Positions 27,849 to 36,717 of a DNA stretch of 64,000 bases are shown one piece after another (within the stretch, counting starts at the first letter, position 1; every line of letters starts with the position of its first letter). Origin of the DNA: Psychrobacillus antarcticus (lineage in GTDB: Bacteria; Bacillota; Bacilli; Bacillales_A; Planococcaceae); contig NZ_JAIZDB010000006.1 in assembly GCF_029533155.1 (NCBI RefSeq), forward strand, positions 1 to 64,000, read 5' to 3'. The notes under the pieces were generated by a model. That model was not told the origin of the DNA, ran no database searches, and saw only the letters and a list, made by a program, of their open reading frames with translations. The position numbers were made by a program, and so were the translations under genes.

Positions 27849-28223
27849 TATCCATACCAAGAAACGTTAGCAAGTGGAATTACAGCCATTTCATATGATG
27901 GCAATGGTACGTGCAGTTTTCAGTATGTGAATGAAGACTTATCAAATGGTGAATGTAACCTCATGTTACATAATCGTAGCAATGAAGCTGTGTCATTTGA
28001 ATTGGAATTTTTAGATTCATACTTTTTAGAAAATGAAGTTCGAATGGAATCACTCATGAACTTGGGAGGCCCATATAGTATTTCGATAGAAGCAAAAAGT
28101 AAAAAGTCTATTCATCTGAAGGAATTACTAAATTTAATAGATGTTCCAAAACATACAGCTGGAGGAACATCTATGAATATCCATTTTAAATTAATTGATG
28201 GAGAGATTGTACGTATTTTATGA
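27849..28223 (+). pseudogene. 3' fragment of a secreted or membrane protein gene
   Basis: An open frame encodes YQETLASGITAISYDGNG... to a natural stop, but there is no ribosome site or plausible start, and the usable length begins right where the inverted N-terminal half ends. It is followed by a good terminator, so the 3' end is intact. Probable remnant of the same gene as 27541-27846. Confidence 0.6.
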
Positions 28224-28267
28224 GTAATGCTAATTGTGATAATTGAATTTCGGTTGTTGAAATAGTT

Positions 28268-28306
28268 ATGGCTTAGTTCTCACTCAAGGAGAACTAAGCC
28301 ATTTTA
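28268..28306 (+). terminator. terminator after the truncated gene
   Basis: Perfect 14-bp stem ATGGCTTAGTTCTC / GAGAACTAAGCCAT with a 7-nt loop, then TTTTAT. Confidence 0.85.
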
Positions 28307-28390
28307 TGCGTCAAAATAAAGCTAATTGATTTCTTAATTGCGATGATAATTTACATATCAATATATTGCGAATTCGAATGTTATTTTGAA

Positions 28391-28433
28391 TGTTTTACCA
28401 CTCAACTGAACGGGGGAAGGAAAACTTCACCTG
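28391..28433 (-). repeat. inverted-repeat arm, right (partner 26482-26520)
   Basis: Reverse complement begins CAGGTGAAG and ends CCCGTTCAGTTGAGTGGTAA, matching the left arm apart from a short inner stretch that is reversed (GGAAAA versus TTTTCC). Confidence 0.7.
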
Positions 28434-28452
28434 CTTTTTTATAGTTTACGCT

Positions 28453-28550
28453 CTCTCGCATAGGAGTTGATGTCTCTCGTATAGCTAATAATCCCTCTCG
28501 TAAGCGCTGAGCTCCCTCGTATGAAGTTCATTCGCTCTCGAATAACTAAA
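28453..28550. repeat. degenerate 21-bp tandem repeat (5 units)
   Basis: CTCTCG-TATA-like cores begin at 28453, 28474, 28495, 28514 and 28535, so spacings are 21, 21, 19 and 21. Core is CTCTCG(C/T/A)A(T/A)A; the rest of each unit varies. It ends 6 bp before the MFS stop codon at 28556. Units lack the length and conserved spacing of CRISPR. Confidence 0.75.
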
Positions 28551-28555
28551 TCTAA

Positions 28556-29851
28556 TCAGCTTTCTGATTTCAGATACCCCACTTTTTTCTGTCCGAGCTC
28601 TGGATGAGCTGCTCTAACTACAGAAGGTCTTGCCAAGAATAGAGTTACCAATATTAACAAAATGCTTGAGACAATTAAAATACTTTCTGCTGGGAAGACA
28701 TCATATAAGAACCCAAACAATACCATTCCAAGTGGCATAAGAGCCATTGCACAAGTTTCTAGTATAGAAAATACACGCCCCTTATAATCATCCTCAATCA
28801 TTTTCTGCATCATTACCATAATCGGAGTGTTCGTTATAATCATGGATGCTCCAAAGAAGAACATGATAATGACATAAAATACCACAACCACTGGATAAGA
28901 AATATTGATTAACAATGGTAAAGCAACAGCTCCCATAATAACACCCATGACAATGATGCCCCATTTAGATACTAAAAACGGAAATTTCAATTCCTTTCGC
29001 ACAGAGAAATAAATAGACAAGAGTAGCATTCCAATAGCAAATGCCCCTTCTGTAAAACCAAAGTGTTGAGCATTCATCTTCAATTTTTCGATTAGGATGT
29101 ATGAGTATCCTACCTGATAAGCACCAAACAGAAAGTTGATAAATAAGGAAATAACAACCATTGTTTTTAAAATAGGTTGCTTCATCAAGTAATGGAAGCC
29201 TGCTTTCATACTCTCTAGCATTGGTTCCTTCGCTTCCCCTTCAACTACTTCTTTTCGTTTTGCAAATAGTTTAAAGTCCATCGTAGATTCCAACATAACC
29301 GCTATAACGGAAGCAATCATATACATAATTAAAAATACATGCATAGGTACCGCCCCGTATAGAAGTCCCCCTATCGCCGGGCTTCCAATTGCCGCAAAAG
29401 AAATGGACATTTGGTTAAGCGACATCGCTTTTTGAATTCGTCCCTCATCTATTAACCCTGTAATGGACGAACTAAACGTTACACCGGAAAATAAAGAAGT
29501 TAACGATAAGATCACGGTCGTACTATAAATCGCTACTAAAGATAACCCGGCAGTCAAACTCACTATAAGCAGTCCACCAATTGCGATTGTCGTAGCAATC
29601 TGTGCTACGATGACAATCATTTTACGAGAATATTTGTCTGCAGCGTATCCTGCAAAAGGTGCAACTAATGTCCGTGGCAAAATACTACAAATTAAATTTA
29701 ACGCAAAACTAGATGCCGAACCTGTTAACTGTAAAATGTAAAAGCTAATTGCAAATGCATATACCTGTGCCCCAAAAGTAGATACTAGTTTACTAATAGT
29801 GAACGTCCACAAGTGATATGTCGCTTTTTTAAGTTTTAATACCTCATCCAT
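28556..29851 (-). CDS. MFS exporter (MefA/macrolide-type fold)
   Basis: 431 aa, twelve transmembrane helices, motif A AGYAADKYSRKMIVI; DUF-type MFS_3 layout seen in MefA-like and enterobactin-exporter proteins. ATG at 29851 with AAGGGG 8 nt upstream; the extra 18 codons up to 29905 lie over an operator. Divergent from an XRE regulator across 127 bp with twin palindromes, so probably controlled by it. Confidence 0.87.
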   Translation of the reverse strand: MDEVLKLKKATYHLWTFTISKLVSTFGAQVYAFAISFYILQLTGSASSFALNLICSILPRTLVAPFAGYAADKYSRKMIVIVAQIATTIAIGGLLIVSLTAGLSLVAIYSTTVILSLTSLFSGVTFSSSITGLIDEGRIQKAMSLNQMSISFAAIGSPAIGGLLYGAVPMHVFLIMYMIASVIAVMLESTMDFKLFAKRKEVVEGEAKEPMLESMKAGFHYLMKQPILKTMVVISLFINFLFGAYQVGYSYILIEKLKMNAQHFGFTEGAFAIGMLLLSIYFSVRKELKFPFLVSKWGIIVMGVIMGAVALPLLINISYPVVVVFYVIIMFFFGASMIITNTPIMVMMQKMIEDDYKGRVFSILETCAMALMPLGMVLFGFLYDVFPAESILIVSSILLILVTLFLARPSVVRAAHPELGQKKVGYLKSES

Positions 29852-29885
29852 CTTCCTTACCCCTTCGTTTTGTGAATTATCAAAA

Positions 29886-29903
29886 AGTTTAATTTGATTA
29901 AAC
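29886..29903. promoter_or_regulatory. palindromic operator 1
   Basis: GTTTAATTTGATTAAAC, a near-perfect 17-bp palindrome close to the MFS start. Same sequence class as operator 2, 54 bp away centre to centre. Confidence 0.75.
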
Positions 29904-29939
29904 AAATAATATCATATTCATCCTTCCATTTCAACAAAA

Positions 29940-29958
29940 AGTTTAATATAATTAAACT
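29940..29958. promoter_or_regulatory. palindromic operator 2
   Basis: AGTTTAATATAATTAAACT, a perfect palindrome just upstream of the ribosome site of the XRE gene; likely bound by the XRE protein for autoregulation and control of the MFS gene. Confidence 0.75.
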
Positions 29959-29978
29959 ATTATAAAGAGGTGAAAAAG

Positions 29979-31208
29979 ATGTCCACATTAGGCGAACGTA
30001 TTCGTGCAATTCGTAAACAACAGAAAATGACGCTTGAAGCTCTAGCAGGTGCAGAGTTAACAAAAGGTATGCTCAGTTTAATAGAAAACAACAAAGCAAA
30101 TCCTTCGATGGAAAGCTTGAACTATATCGCTTCGCAGCTAGGTGTTGAAGTAACTGAGTTACTGGAAGAAATAAGCGGTCAAGAGTTACGAAAAGTGTTA
30201 GATCAAGCAGAATTTTTACTTACCGCTAAGGATTATGAATCTGTAGATGAGCTTGAACAGGTGAAATCTTTAATAGAACCATATATACCAAAACTAACTC
30301 AAGGATATGAGGCAACACGATTACTCGACATATACGGAAGATGCTTAGCTTATTCTTCTCCAGATGAATCTGTTGCGATGCTGAAAAAGGTCGCAAAAAT
30401 GTATGAAGACTTACATTTAATAACTAAAAGTGCGGACATAGGGAGAAATCTCGCAATTATTCCTTTTATGAATCACCGGTATCAAGACGCATTAGATGTT
30501 CTATTAGAGGAACGGAAAAAGCTGGAGGAAAACCCTCTATGGATTGATCCATTATCGCGTATGGATTACGATTATTTAGAAGCAGTACTTTACTTTGCAT
30601 TAGGAATGAATTCAGAGGCCATTCAATTGATGAACGATGCTATTCTCTATTCTAATGAACAGAAAATATTTAAACAAATAGATAATCTTTTTAGGATAGC
30701 CGCAATACATGCCATGATGGAAGAAAACGTCGAGAAGAAGGATTATTACTTAAAAAAACTGGAAGCCTACAGCGAATTTGCTGATGATGAGGATTCCAAA
30801 TCATTTATCCATTACGCTAATCTACATTACTTAAATACATATACAAAAATGTATGTAGAGGCAGATGCTTTATACAATAAATTCTCTTTAGACCAGATGA
30901 ATAAAAAGTTATTTACTCCCTACTTCCAACTCGAAAGAGCAAAGACTTTATATGGATTAGGAAGAGTTGAAGAGGCATTACAGAAATTCGATGAAGTGAA
31001 AATTCCAGACTTCGTCCACCATCCATTCGATTTATCTATTTTCTATGAGAAGGATGCATACATTGCATTATGCTATCTAGAACTAGACCAAATCGAAAAG
31101 GCAATTAGCTCGGTAAAAGCCGCAATGATCAACATTGAAAAAATGCCAGACACACCTTATAAAATATTTATCCAAAACGTAAATGAAAAAGTGATGAAAC
31201 GTTCATAG
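29979..31208 (+). CDS. XRE-family regulator with C-terminal TPR-like repeats
   Basis: 409 aa. N-terminal HTH (LGERIRAIRKQQKMTLEALA ... MLSLIENNKANPSMESLNYIA, about 3-60), then helical repeats of TPR type (about 90-405), the plan of peptide- or ligand-responsive RRNPP-like regulators. ATG at 29979 follows AGAGGTGAAAAAG. Two membrane genes follow at 14 nt, and an MFS exporter is divergent. No small pheromone gene is evident next to it. Confidence 0.87.
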   Translation: MSTLGERIRAIRKQQKMTLEALAGAELTKGMLSLIENNKANPSMESLNYIASQLGVEVTELLEEISGQELRKVLDQAEFLLTAKDYESVDELEQVKSLIEPYIPKLTQGYEATRLLDIYGRCLAYSSPDESVAMLKKVAKMYEDLHLITKSADIGRNLAIIPFMNHRYQDALDVLLEERKKLEENPLWIDPLSRMDYDYLEAVLYFALGMNSEAIQLMNDAILYSNEQKIFKQIDNLFRIAAIHAMMEENVEKKDYYLKKLEAYSEFADDEDSKSFIHYANLHYLNTYTKMYVEADALYNKFSLDQMNKKLFTPYFQLERAKTLYGLGRVEEALQKFDEVKIPDFVHHPFDLSIFYEKDAYIALCYLELDQIEKAISSVKAAMINIEKMPDTPYKIFIQNVNEKVMKRS

Positions 31209-31221
31209 GGGGATCAGTTTA

Positions 31222-32112
31222 TTGAAGAATAATTGGTTTTGGGGAGTACTATGTATCATTATATTAAGCTGGATGGGTAATATTATTTATTTTGAAGTGC
31301 ATCAATTAGAAGAGCCTGTTGTGTTAGATGCTTACATTGATATTCCGACCTCTAAAAATGCTGATTTTTCTTTATTTTATTTGACTAATAGCAGTGAAGT
31401 TGTCGAGTTAGAAACACTAATTGCTGGTGGGTATACCTACAGTAATGAACAAAACTTCTTTCCGTGGTTTGGCGATATTACAGCACAAATGTACAGGCAG
31501 CAGTTTACACATCAACTTTTAAAACAAGCAAGTTTTACAATCGACGAGCAATCTTTTGAGCATTTTGCAGAAAGTGTGCAAGGTAATGATCTGTATGCTC
31601 GTTTTACAAATGGCCAGGTAGTAACTTTCGAGTTGGAGAAACTGAATTTCAAAACTCCACTTACTGAACAGAGTTTCTTGACGAGTAAAGTTAGTTTTGG
31701 AAGCAACCAGGGAATCCAAGGAGAAATTTTTGAAGTAACCGAAACTATTCAGATGGATGCGCTTGTACTTCCCGAGTCGATTAAAGATCAAGTAGATTTG
31801 AAAGTGCAAATATGGTCGGATACCTCCTCTGACAGATTAGATTCCAATAAAATAATGGAACAAAACTGGAAGGATATAGACGCTCCACTATACAACGATA
31901 TAAACTGGCCATTAAAACTGGAGAAGGGGGATTCCGTCGGACTGATCTTTCAAGTTAAATATCGTTCTTATATAGATATTGTCCATAACTGGTCGGGCAT
32001 AACAGAATCCGGAAAAGCCTTTACTTATTCTTTTCCTCTTCTAATTGAACCTAATCTTTCCAACCAGGATATTGTGGATATTGTTCAAAAAGCAAGGGGT
32101 GAACATAAATGA
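31222..32112 (+). CDS. unknown membrane-anchored protein (296 aa)
   Basis: One N-terminal transmembrane helix (WFWGVLCIIILSWMGNIIYF) with a large extracytoplasmic part, no recognised domain. TTG start at 31222 after AGGGGGATC. Overlaps the next gene by ATGA, so the two are coupled, and follows the XRE gene closely. Function unknown. Confidence 0.75.
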   Translation: MKNNWFWGVLCIIILSWMGNIIYFEVHQLEEPVVLDAYIDIPTSKNADFSLFYLTNSSEVVELETLIAGGYTYSNEQNFFPWFGDITAQMYRQQFTHQLLKQASFTIDEQSFEHFAESVQGNDLYARFTNGQVVTFELEKLNFKTPLTEQSFLTSKVSFGSNQGIQGEIFEVTETIQMDALVLPESIKDQVDLKVQIWSDTSSDRLDSNKIMEQNWKDIDAPLYNDINWPLKLEKGDSVGLIFQVKYRSYIDIVHNWSGITESGKAFTYSFPLLIEPNLSNQDIVDIVQKARGEHK

Positions 32113-32672
32113 GACAAGGATTTAAGCAAATTATTATTGGCTTTCTATTCGTCTTTCTAAAAATACAAATTGTTGTAGATATTTTACCAGATTTCATCGG
32201 CTATATCTTCATATACAACGGTATTAAGCAAATCGCTACTTTATCGTCTCAATCATATGAAAAATTAAAAATACTTTGCATTATTTTAACAATTATATCT
32301 GTCCCCAACTTTTTCTTAAACGATCAGATCATTCAACAAACCGAATGGCTAAAGTATTACCCAAATTTGTTAGCACTTGTCAAAATAGTACTCGTTTATT
32401 ACCTTTTTCTCTTACTACGTGATGTTGTTAAATTACTTCCTACAGATGAAGCGCTCGATAAAACAAATCGGATGTTCACCTGGTATATGTTCGTAACACT
32501 CAGCGCGTTATTGATGCAATCCTTTTTGTTGAACATTCCGATGGATATAAGCACTCTATTAATGATCATCGTTATTGTTGCTTCTGTCATAATCGAAGTT
32601 TATTTTCTTGTATACCTACGTAATATACAAAAAAAGTTTCCGAAAGATAGCGTAATTGACTATTCTGCATAA
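32109..32672 (+). CDS. unknown integral membrane protein (187 aa)
   Basis: Five or so hydrophobic helices, start overlapping the preceding stop (ATGA). First segment KQIIIGFLFVFLKIQIVVDI; no known motif. Together with 31222 it forms a two-gene cassette behind the XRE regulator; possibly the XRE-controlled membrane pair. Confidence 0.75.
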   Translation: MRQGFKQIIIGFLFVFLKIQIVVDILPDFIGYIFIYNGIKQIATLSSQSYEKLKILCIILTIISVPNFFLNDQIIQQTEWLKYYPNLLALVKIVLVYYLFLLLRDVVKLLPTDEALDKTNRMFTWYMFVTLSALLMQSFLLNIPMDISTLLMIIVIVASVIIEVYFLVYLRNIQKKFPKDSVIDYSA

Positions 32673-32675
32673 GTG

Positions 32676-32720
32676 AAGTGCTGCCATCTATTAATTGTTT
32701 AATAGATGGCAGCACTTTTA
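32676..32720. terminator. bidirectional terminator
   Basis: Stem AAGTGCTGCCATCTATTAA / TTAATAGATGGCAGCACTT with a short loop and TTTTA on the plus side, between convergent genes. Confidence 0.9.
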
Positions 32721-32745
32721 CTATTTGATAGCGTTTAGAATATAT

Positions 32746-34305
32746 TTAGTCATGATAAATTCGATAGTTGTCTAGCCAATTCATGAGCTTCATCCAGGCA
32801 TCTTCAAAATTTGGTTGTATACAGGAGACTTGCAGTAAGCCCTTTGCGATTAAATAATCGCTTCTATAATGAAGGTCAAATCCCGACATCCTAGCATCTT
32901 CCGCTAAGTAAGGGAACTTTTCCTCTATCCATGTAAAGATCATTGGATAATGGTCATCTGAAAGCAATTCAATCCCATGCTTGGAAACTTCCTCTTTGAT
33001 AAATTGCATGCGACTTTGTAATAATTTATATCTTTCTCCGTTTTCATAGGACACTAACGCAACCTCTAAGCTATGTACAAACTGAGAAGGCATCGTAAAT
33101 GGTATTACATTATTCACGCTTAATCCCAGATCTAAATACGAAGGAATATTATTACTCGCTGTTATTTCAGTGTTAGCAAATACAAAGGATAATCCGCTCA
33201 TGGTTCCAATTGCTTTACCACTTACACCCGTAGCTAGATACACGCTGTCCAATTTAAATGGTAGTGCTCCAAAAGAACTTACACAATCCGCACAGAGCAA
33301 GACATTATATTGTTCACATAGCATGGATATTGCATCCAAGCTATTTAACATGCCGGTAGAAGTTTCGCCGTGTACCATTAAAAGCCAACTGTAAGCTCCC
33401 GTGGCAAGCTTTTCTTCAATCAGCTCTAGATTATAGGGGCTCCCCCATTCAAAAGTAGCTACATCAAAAGATAGCTGCCAACGTTCCGCTTGTTTTTCCA
33501 ACCGATCACCAAAGGCACCATTTTTAACGATTAAGCCTTTCTCTCCTAATACGTGTATCTGCGCTATCATTGCGTCATTTGCTAACGTGCCACTACCTAA
33601 TAACAAGTGGACATATGCTGCACCACTCATTGATAATAGGCTTTTCTTTACTCGTTCTAGCATGACCTTAAACTCATCCGTTCGATGGGACACCGGCTGA
33701 ACGGAGAATGCTTGTTTTATGGCATCAGATTGTTGCACAGGCCCTGGATAAAAAGAATATCTTTTTTGTTTAAATCGAGCCGCAACGGATTGATCGAAAC
33801 GATCTCTAGTTAGTACCATTGGGATAAATTGGGCTTCCTCTTTACCCACTGGATCAGCAAACGGTTCAAAACCAAGCTGATTATATAATTTCTGTTCCCG
33901 TACAGTTCCCGATATTACTGCTGCTCCATATCCGTTTTCATAAGCGTAATCGGATAGAGCACGCGCTAAGTAATAAAATACTCGTCCGTTTCGATGTGCT
34001 TTATCGACAGCCATTAATCGAACCTCACATAACACTCCAGTTAGTGCATCCTTTGGCAAAAAATTCTCCACTGGTCCAAGCTTTAAATCGAGAGAAAAAG
34101 GACGGACAGCTCGAAATGCTACCATTCCAGCCAACTCCTGATCCTTTAATACAATGACATATACGTTCTCATGATGAAACGCATCGACTCGCATCCCACT
34201 AGGATCCGGCTCGTGCTGTGGAATTTCCTCCACAAACGTTTCATAATTTAGTCGTGCAATTGCTTCAAATTCTTTTTCCGTACGTGCAATTTTACACCAA
34301 TACAT
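32746..34305 (-). CDS. GNAT N-acyltransferase / class V aminotransferase fusion enzyme
   Basis: 519 aa, two domains. Residues 1-165 are an acyltransferase fold resembling GNAT/LuxI-type N-acyl synthases (RLNYETFVEEIPQHEPD; EVRLMAVDKAHRNGRVFYYL). Residues 180-519 are a fold-type I PLP enzyme of the alanine-glyoxylate/serine-pyruvate class: GSGTLANDAM, HGETSTG (312-318), PLP Asp340 in ADCVSS, and Schiff-base Lys364 in GVSGKAIG. AGGGGAGATAGGG precedes the ATG; last gene of the ABC operon, 15 nt after the permease. Product unknown; an N-acylated amine is my inference. Confidence 0.85.
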   Translation of the reverse strand: MYWCKIARTEKEFEAIARLNYETFVEEIPQHEPDPSGMRVDAFHHENVYVIVLKDQELAGMVAFRAVRPFSLDLKLGPVENFLPKDALTGVLCEVRLMAVDKAHRNGRVFYYLARALSDYAYENGYGAAVISGTVREQKLYNQLGFEPFADPVGKEEAQFIPMVLTRDRFDQSVAARFKQKRYSFYPGPVQQSDAIKQAFSVQPVSHRTDEFKVMLERVKKSLLSMSGAAYVHLLLGSGTLANDAMIAQIHVLGEKGLIVKNGAFGDRLEKQAERWQLSFDVATFEWGSPYNLELIEEKLATGAYSWLLMVHGETSTGMLNSLDAISMLCEQYNVLLCADCVSSFGALPFKLDSVYLATGVSGKAIGTMSGLSFVFANTEITASNNIPSYLDLGLSVNNVIPFTMPSQFVHSLEVALVSYENGERYKLLQSRMQFIKEEVSKHGIELLSDDHYPMIFTWIEEKFPYLAEDARMSGFDLHYRSDYLIAKGLLQVSCIQPNFEDAWMKLMNWLDNYRIYHD

Positions 34306-34320
34306 CCCTATCTCCCCTAT

Positions 34321-35430
34321 CTATTCACTAGAATGATAGCGTTCGGTTCTTTTTTCCAATAAACTAATGCCTACCACCAACAGTACTATTGCAATTCCTA
34401 CCATCATACTTACATACGTCCAAACACTACTTAAAGTTCCCTCGTAAACTGTAACTCGTTTCATAGCCTCCATCGCATAATAAACAGGGGACAGCCATCT
34501 TATAGCGAGCAAGCCCTCGGATTGAACAATTTCTAGAGGCCAATAAGCCCCACCTATCATAGCAAACGCTACTGCTGCCAAAGAAATAACAACACTACTT
34601 TGACTAATAGTTTTAACTAAAGAAATAACTAAAACGGAGAAAGCCATTACGATTAATACATAGATAGCTGCAATGAAAATTACATTCCAAAAACCATCGT
34701 ACATATTTGTATTTAAAATGTATCTAAATACAAAAAGAACAAGCAACATTTGGATTAATCCAATAGCGTAACTAAAGGACAAGTGGCTAAAATAGAGTTG
34801 AAATCTACTAATGGAGGCTAACTTCAATCGATTCCAAACACCTGATCGTTTATCATCCAGTATAAACTGGACATTAATAGATACGGTATAAAACACAAAA
34901 AATAACATAAATCCAAATAAACTTTGAAGGGCATTATCATAACGGAAAACCTCGGATTCATCCATAGCTTCCATTTGTAAACTAAATGCCTGGTCATCTT
35001 GTATGCTATTTGCTACCGTTGTCCACGTATCTTCTCCTCCAACGTTGATTACTCTCTGCTTAAAACTAATATCTTTATATGCGGAATCAATAAGAAGCGA
35101 TAAATTTCTGACACTATCCGATTCTGACGCAGCTAATACGGTATAGGATGTTTTATTCAACAAAATACCTACCATCCGGATATCTTTCTTTGCTTTTTGT
35201 TGTAGCTCTTCCTCCGTAATTTCTCGAAACAGATATCCGTCATCATCGTTTAATCTTTCCAATACAGCTTGAGTCGTTTCCGAGCCATCCACAGCAACTG
35301 ATATACTCATCTTTCCATTACTTGAAGCACCAAGTACATATGCCATTACTAAAGTCATTACCGTCATCATGATTAAAACAATAGGTTTACGCTTTAAATT
35401 TTGTAATCTAGCAATCCATATACCCATCAT
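34321..35430 (-). CDS. ABC-2-type exporter permease B
   Basis: 369 aa. Transmembrane helix at the N-terminus (KPIVLIMMTVMTLVMAYVLG), a large extracytoplasmic domain (about 40-170) and five C-terminal helices, the YhgE/NatB-like ABC-2 layout. The true start is the ATG at 35430 inside the end of permease A (ATGA-type overlap); the 29 extra codons upstream are read-through of that gene. Works with the ATPase at 36718 and with permease A. Confidence 0.85.
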   Translation of the reverse strand: MMGIWIARLQNLKRKPIVLIMMTVMTLVMAYVLGASSNGKMSISVAVDGSETTQAVLERLNDDDGYLFREITEEELQQKAKKDIRMVGILLNKTSYTVLAASESDSVRNLSLLIDSAYKDISFKQRVINVGGEDTWTTVANSIQDDQAFSLQMEAMDESEVFRYDNALQSLFGFMLFFVFYTVSINVQFILDDKRSGVWNRLKLASISRFQLYFSHLSFSYAIGLIQMLLVLFVFRYILNTNMYDGFWNVIFIAAIYVLIVMAFSVLVISLVKTISQSSVVISLAAVAFAMIGGAYWPLEIVQSEGLLAIRWLSPVYYAMEAMKRVTVYEGTLSSVWTYVSMMVGIAIVLLVVGISLLEKRTERYHSSE

Positions 35431-36701
35431 TCTGCCACACCTCTTCTCGGAAAGAAAACAATTGAAAGTAATATACAGATTATTACTAATACATATATCA
35501 CTGTCATAAATGGCCAAATAACGGATAAATCCTGGCCTTTTTGTATAGAAAGAATTGCTGACATCGTAGCGCCATTAGGAGTAAAATCTCCAATTTTCCC
35601 AAGAGTCTCAGATAGATCTCTTATACTAAAGAAAGAACCGCCTAGGAAAGAAAATACGGTAATGACTAAACCGTTGAACAGGTTTGCTATGCCATCTGTT
35701 TTTGTTCGGAATTGAAGTGTAGTTAACAAAGCTGATAAAGAACCAATAAAAACACTAAAACTTACTATAGTAATTATCATTGCATTTATATTAATCCAAT
35801 CTATCCCTAACGCGAACCTTCCAAAGAGAAGCATAATTATTTGCTGTATAAAAGCTACAAGGGAACCTGTTATAAAAATAGAAAGGGTGTACCAAGTAGG
35901 GGAAACCCCTGCCAATAAAATGCGGTCATACACTTTCCACTGAACTTCTTGCAGAGCAAATCCTGCTAAGAAAGATGGAATATATAATGCGAACATCACT
36001 AGCATTCCAACTGTGTAATAAATGGATGCAGGAATCTTCCGTTCATTTGCCTCTAGCACTTGTTCGATCTTTTCCACGCTTGTTTGATTGTTCAATATTT
36101 GTTCTGGAGAAACCCCGGCATTGGACAAAGCCAGAAATTTTGTATATTCACTTTGCCATTCCGTTAAAATAGAACTAATAATAGAAGCACGAATTTCATT
36201 TTCTTGATTGAGATATAAGGATAAGTCCAGTAACTTCTGTTTATTAAAATAGGCTGTTTCTATATAATCTAAACGAAAATTTGCTGGTATACGTAAAATT
36301 CCATCAATTTTCATATCCTCTCGCAAAGTCTCCATATCTGCTTTTTGTTTATCTTCCACTTTTATATATTTTTTAATCTCGTCTGAATTTAATATATTGT
36401 TTTTCAATATGTGGGCTGGGTCATTTTTTTCAAATTGAAGGAGGAGGCTTTCTAAAGCTGGACCAGTTAGGCCTTGTTGCTGGAGAAAGTTCACGATCGC
36501 ATCTTTTTCCTGATCCCAGGATGAATCATCTATAATTACTAGATTTGCTTGGATTGCCTGCTCCTCTTCTCCATCCATTATGCTACCTAATGCATTTGAT
36601 AAAATGGTTATTAACACTAATGGCATGACCAACAAGATGATTAATGGTTGTTTATTTCTGCTTAACATTTTCAGTTGCTTCAATATTAAAGTAAATAGCA
36701 T
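35427..36701 (-). CDS. ABC-2-type exporter permease A
   Basis: 424 aa with the same topology as permease B: N-terminal helix (QPLIILLVMPLVLITILSN), long extracytoplasmic part (about 35-215), then five helices. The two permeases should form a heterodimer. GGAGATGGAGTG precedes ATG. Confidence 0.85.
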   Translation of the reverse strand: MLFTLILKQLKMLSRNKQPLIILLVMPLVLITILSNALGSIMDGEEEQAIQANLVIIDDSSWDQEKDAIVNFLQQQGLTGPALESLLLQFEKNDPAHILKNNILNSDEIKKYIKVEDKQKADMETLREDMKIDGILRIPANFRLDYIETAYFNKQKLLDLSLYLNQENEIRASIISSILTEWQSEYTKFLALSNAGVSPEQILNNQTSVEKIEQVLEANERKIPASIYYTVGMLVMFALYIPSFLAGFALQEVQWKVYDRILLAGVSPTWYTLSIFITGSLVAFIQQIIMLLFGRFALGIDWININAMIITIVSFSVFIGSLSALLTTLQFRTKTDGIANLFNGLVITVFSFLGGSFFSIRDLSETLGKIGDFTPNGATMSAILSIQKGQDLSVIWPFMTVIYVLVIICILLSIVFFPRRGVAE

Positions 36702-36717
36702 CACTCCATCTCCCTAT

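Noticed and set aside
28453-28550. CRISPR array
   Set aside because: Units are too short and variable, there are only five, and no cas genes occur in the window.
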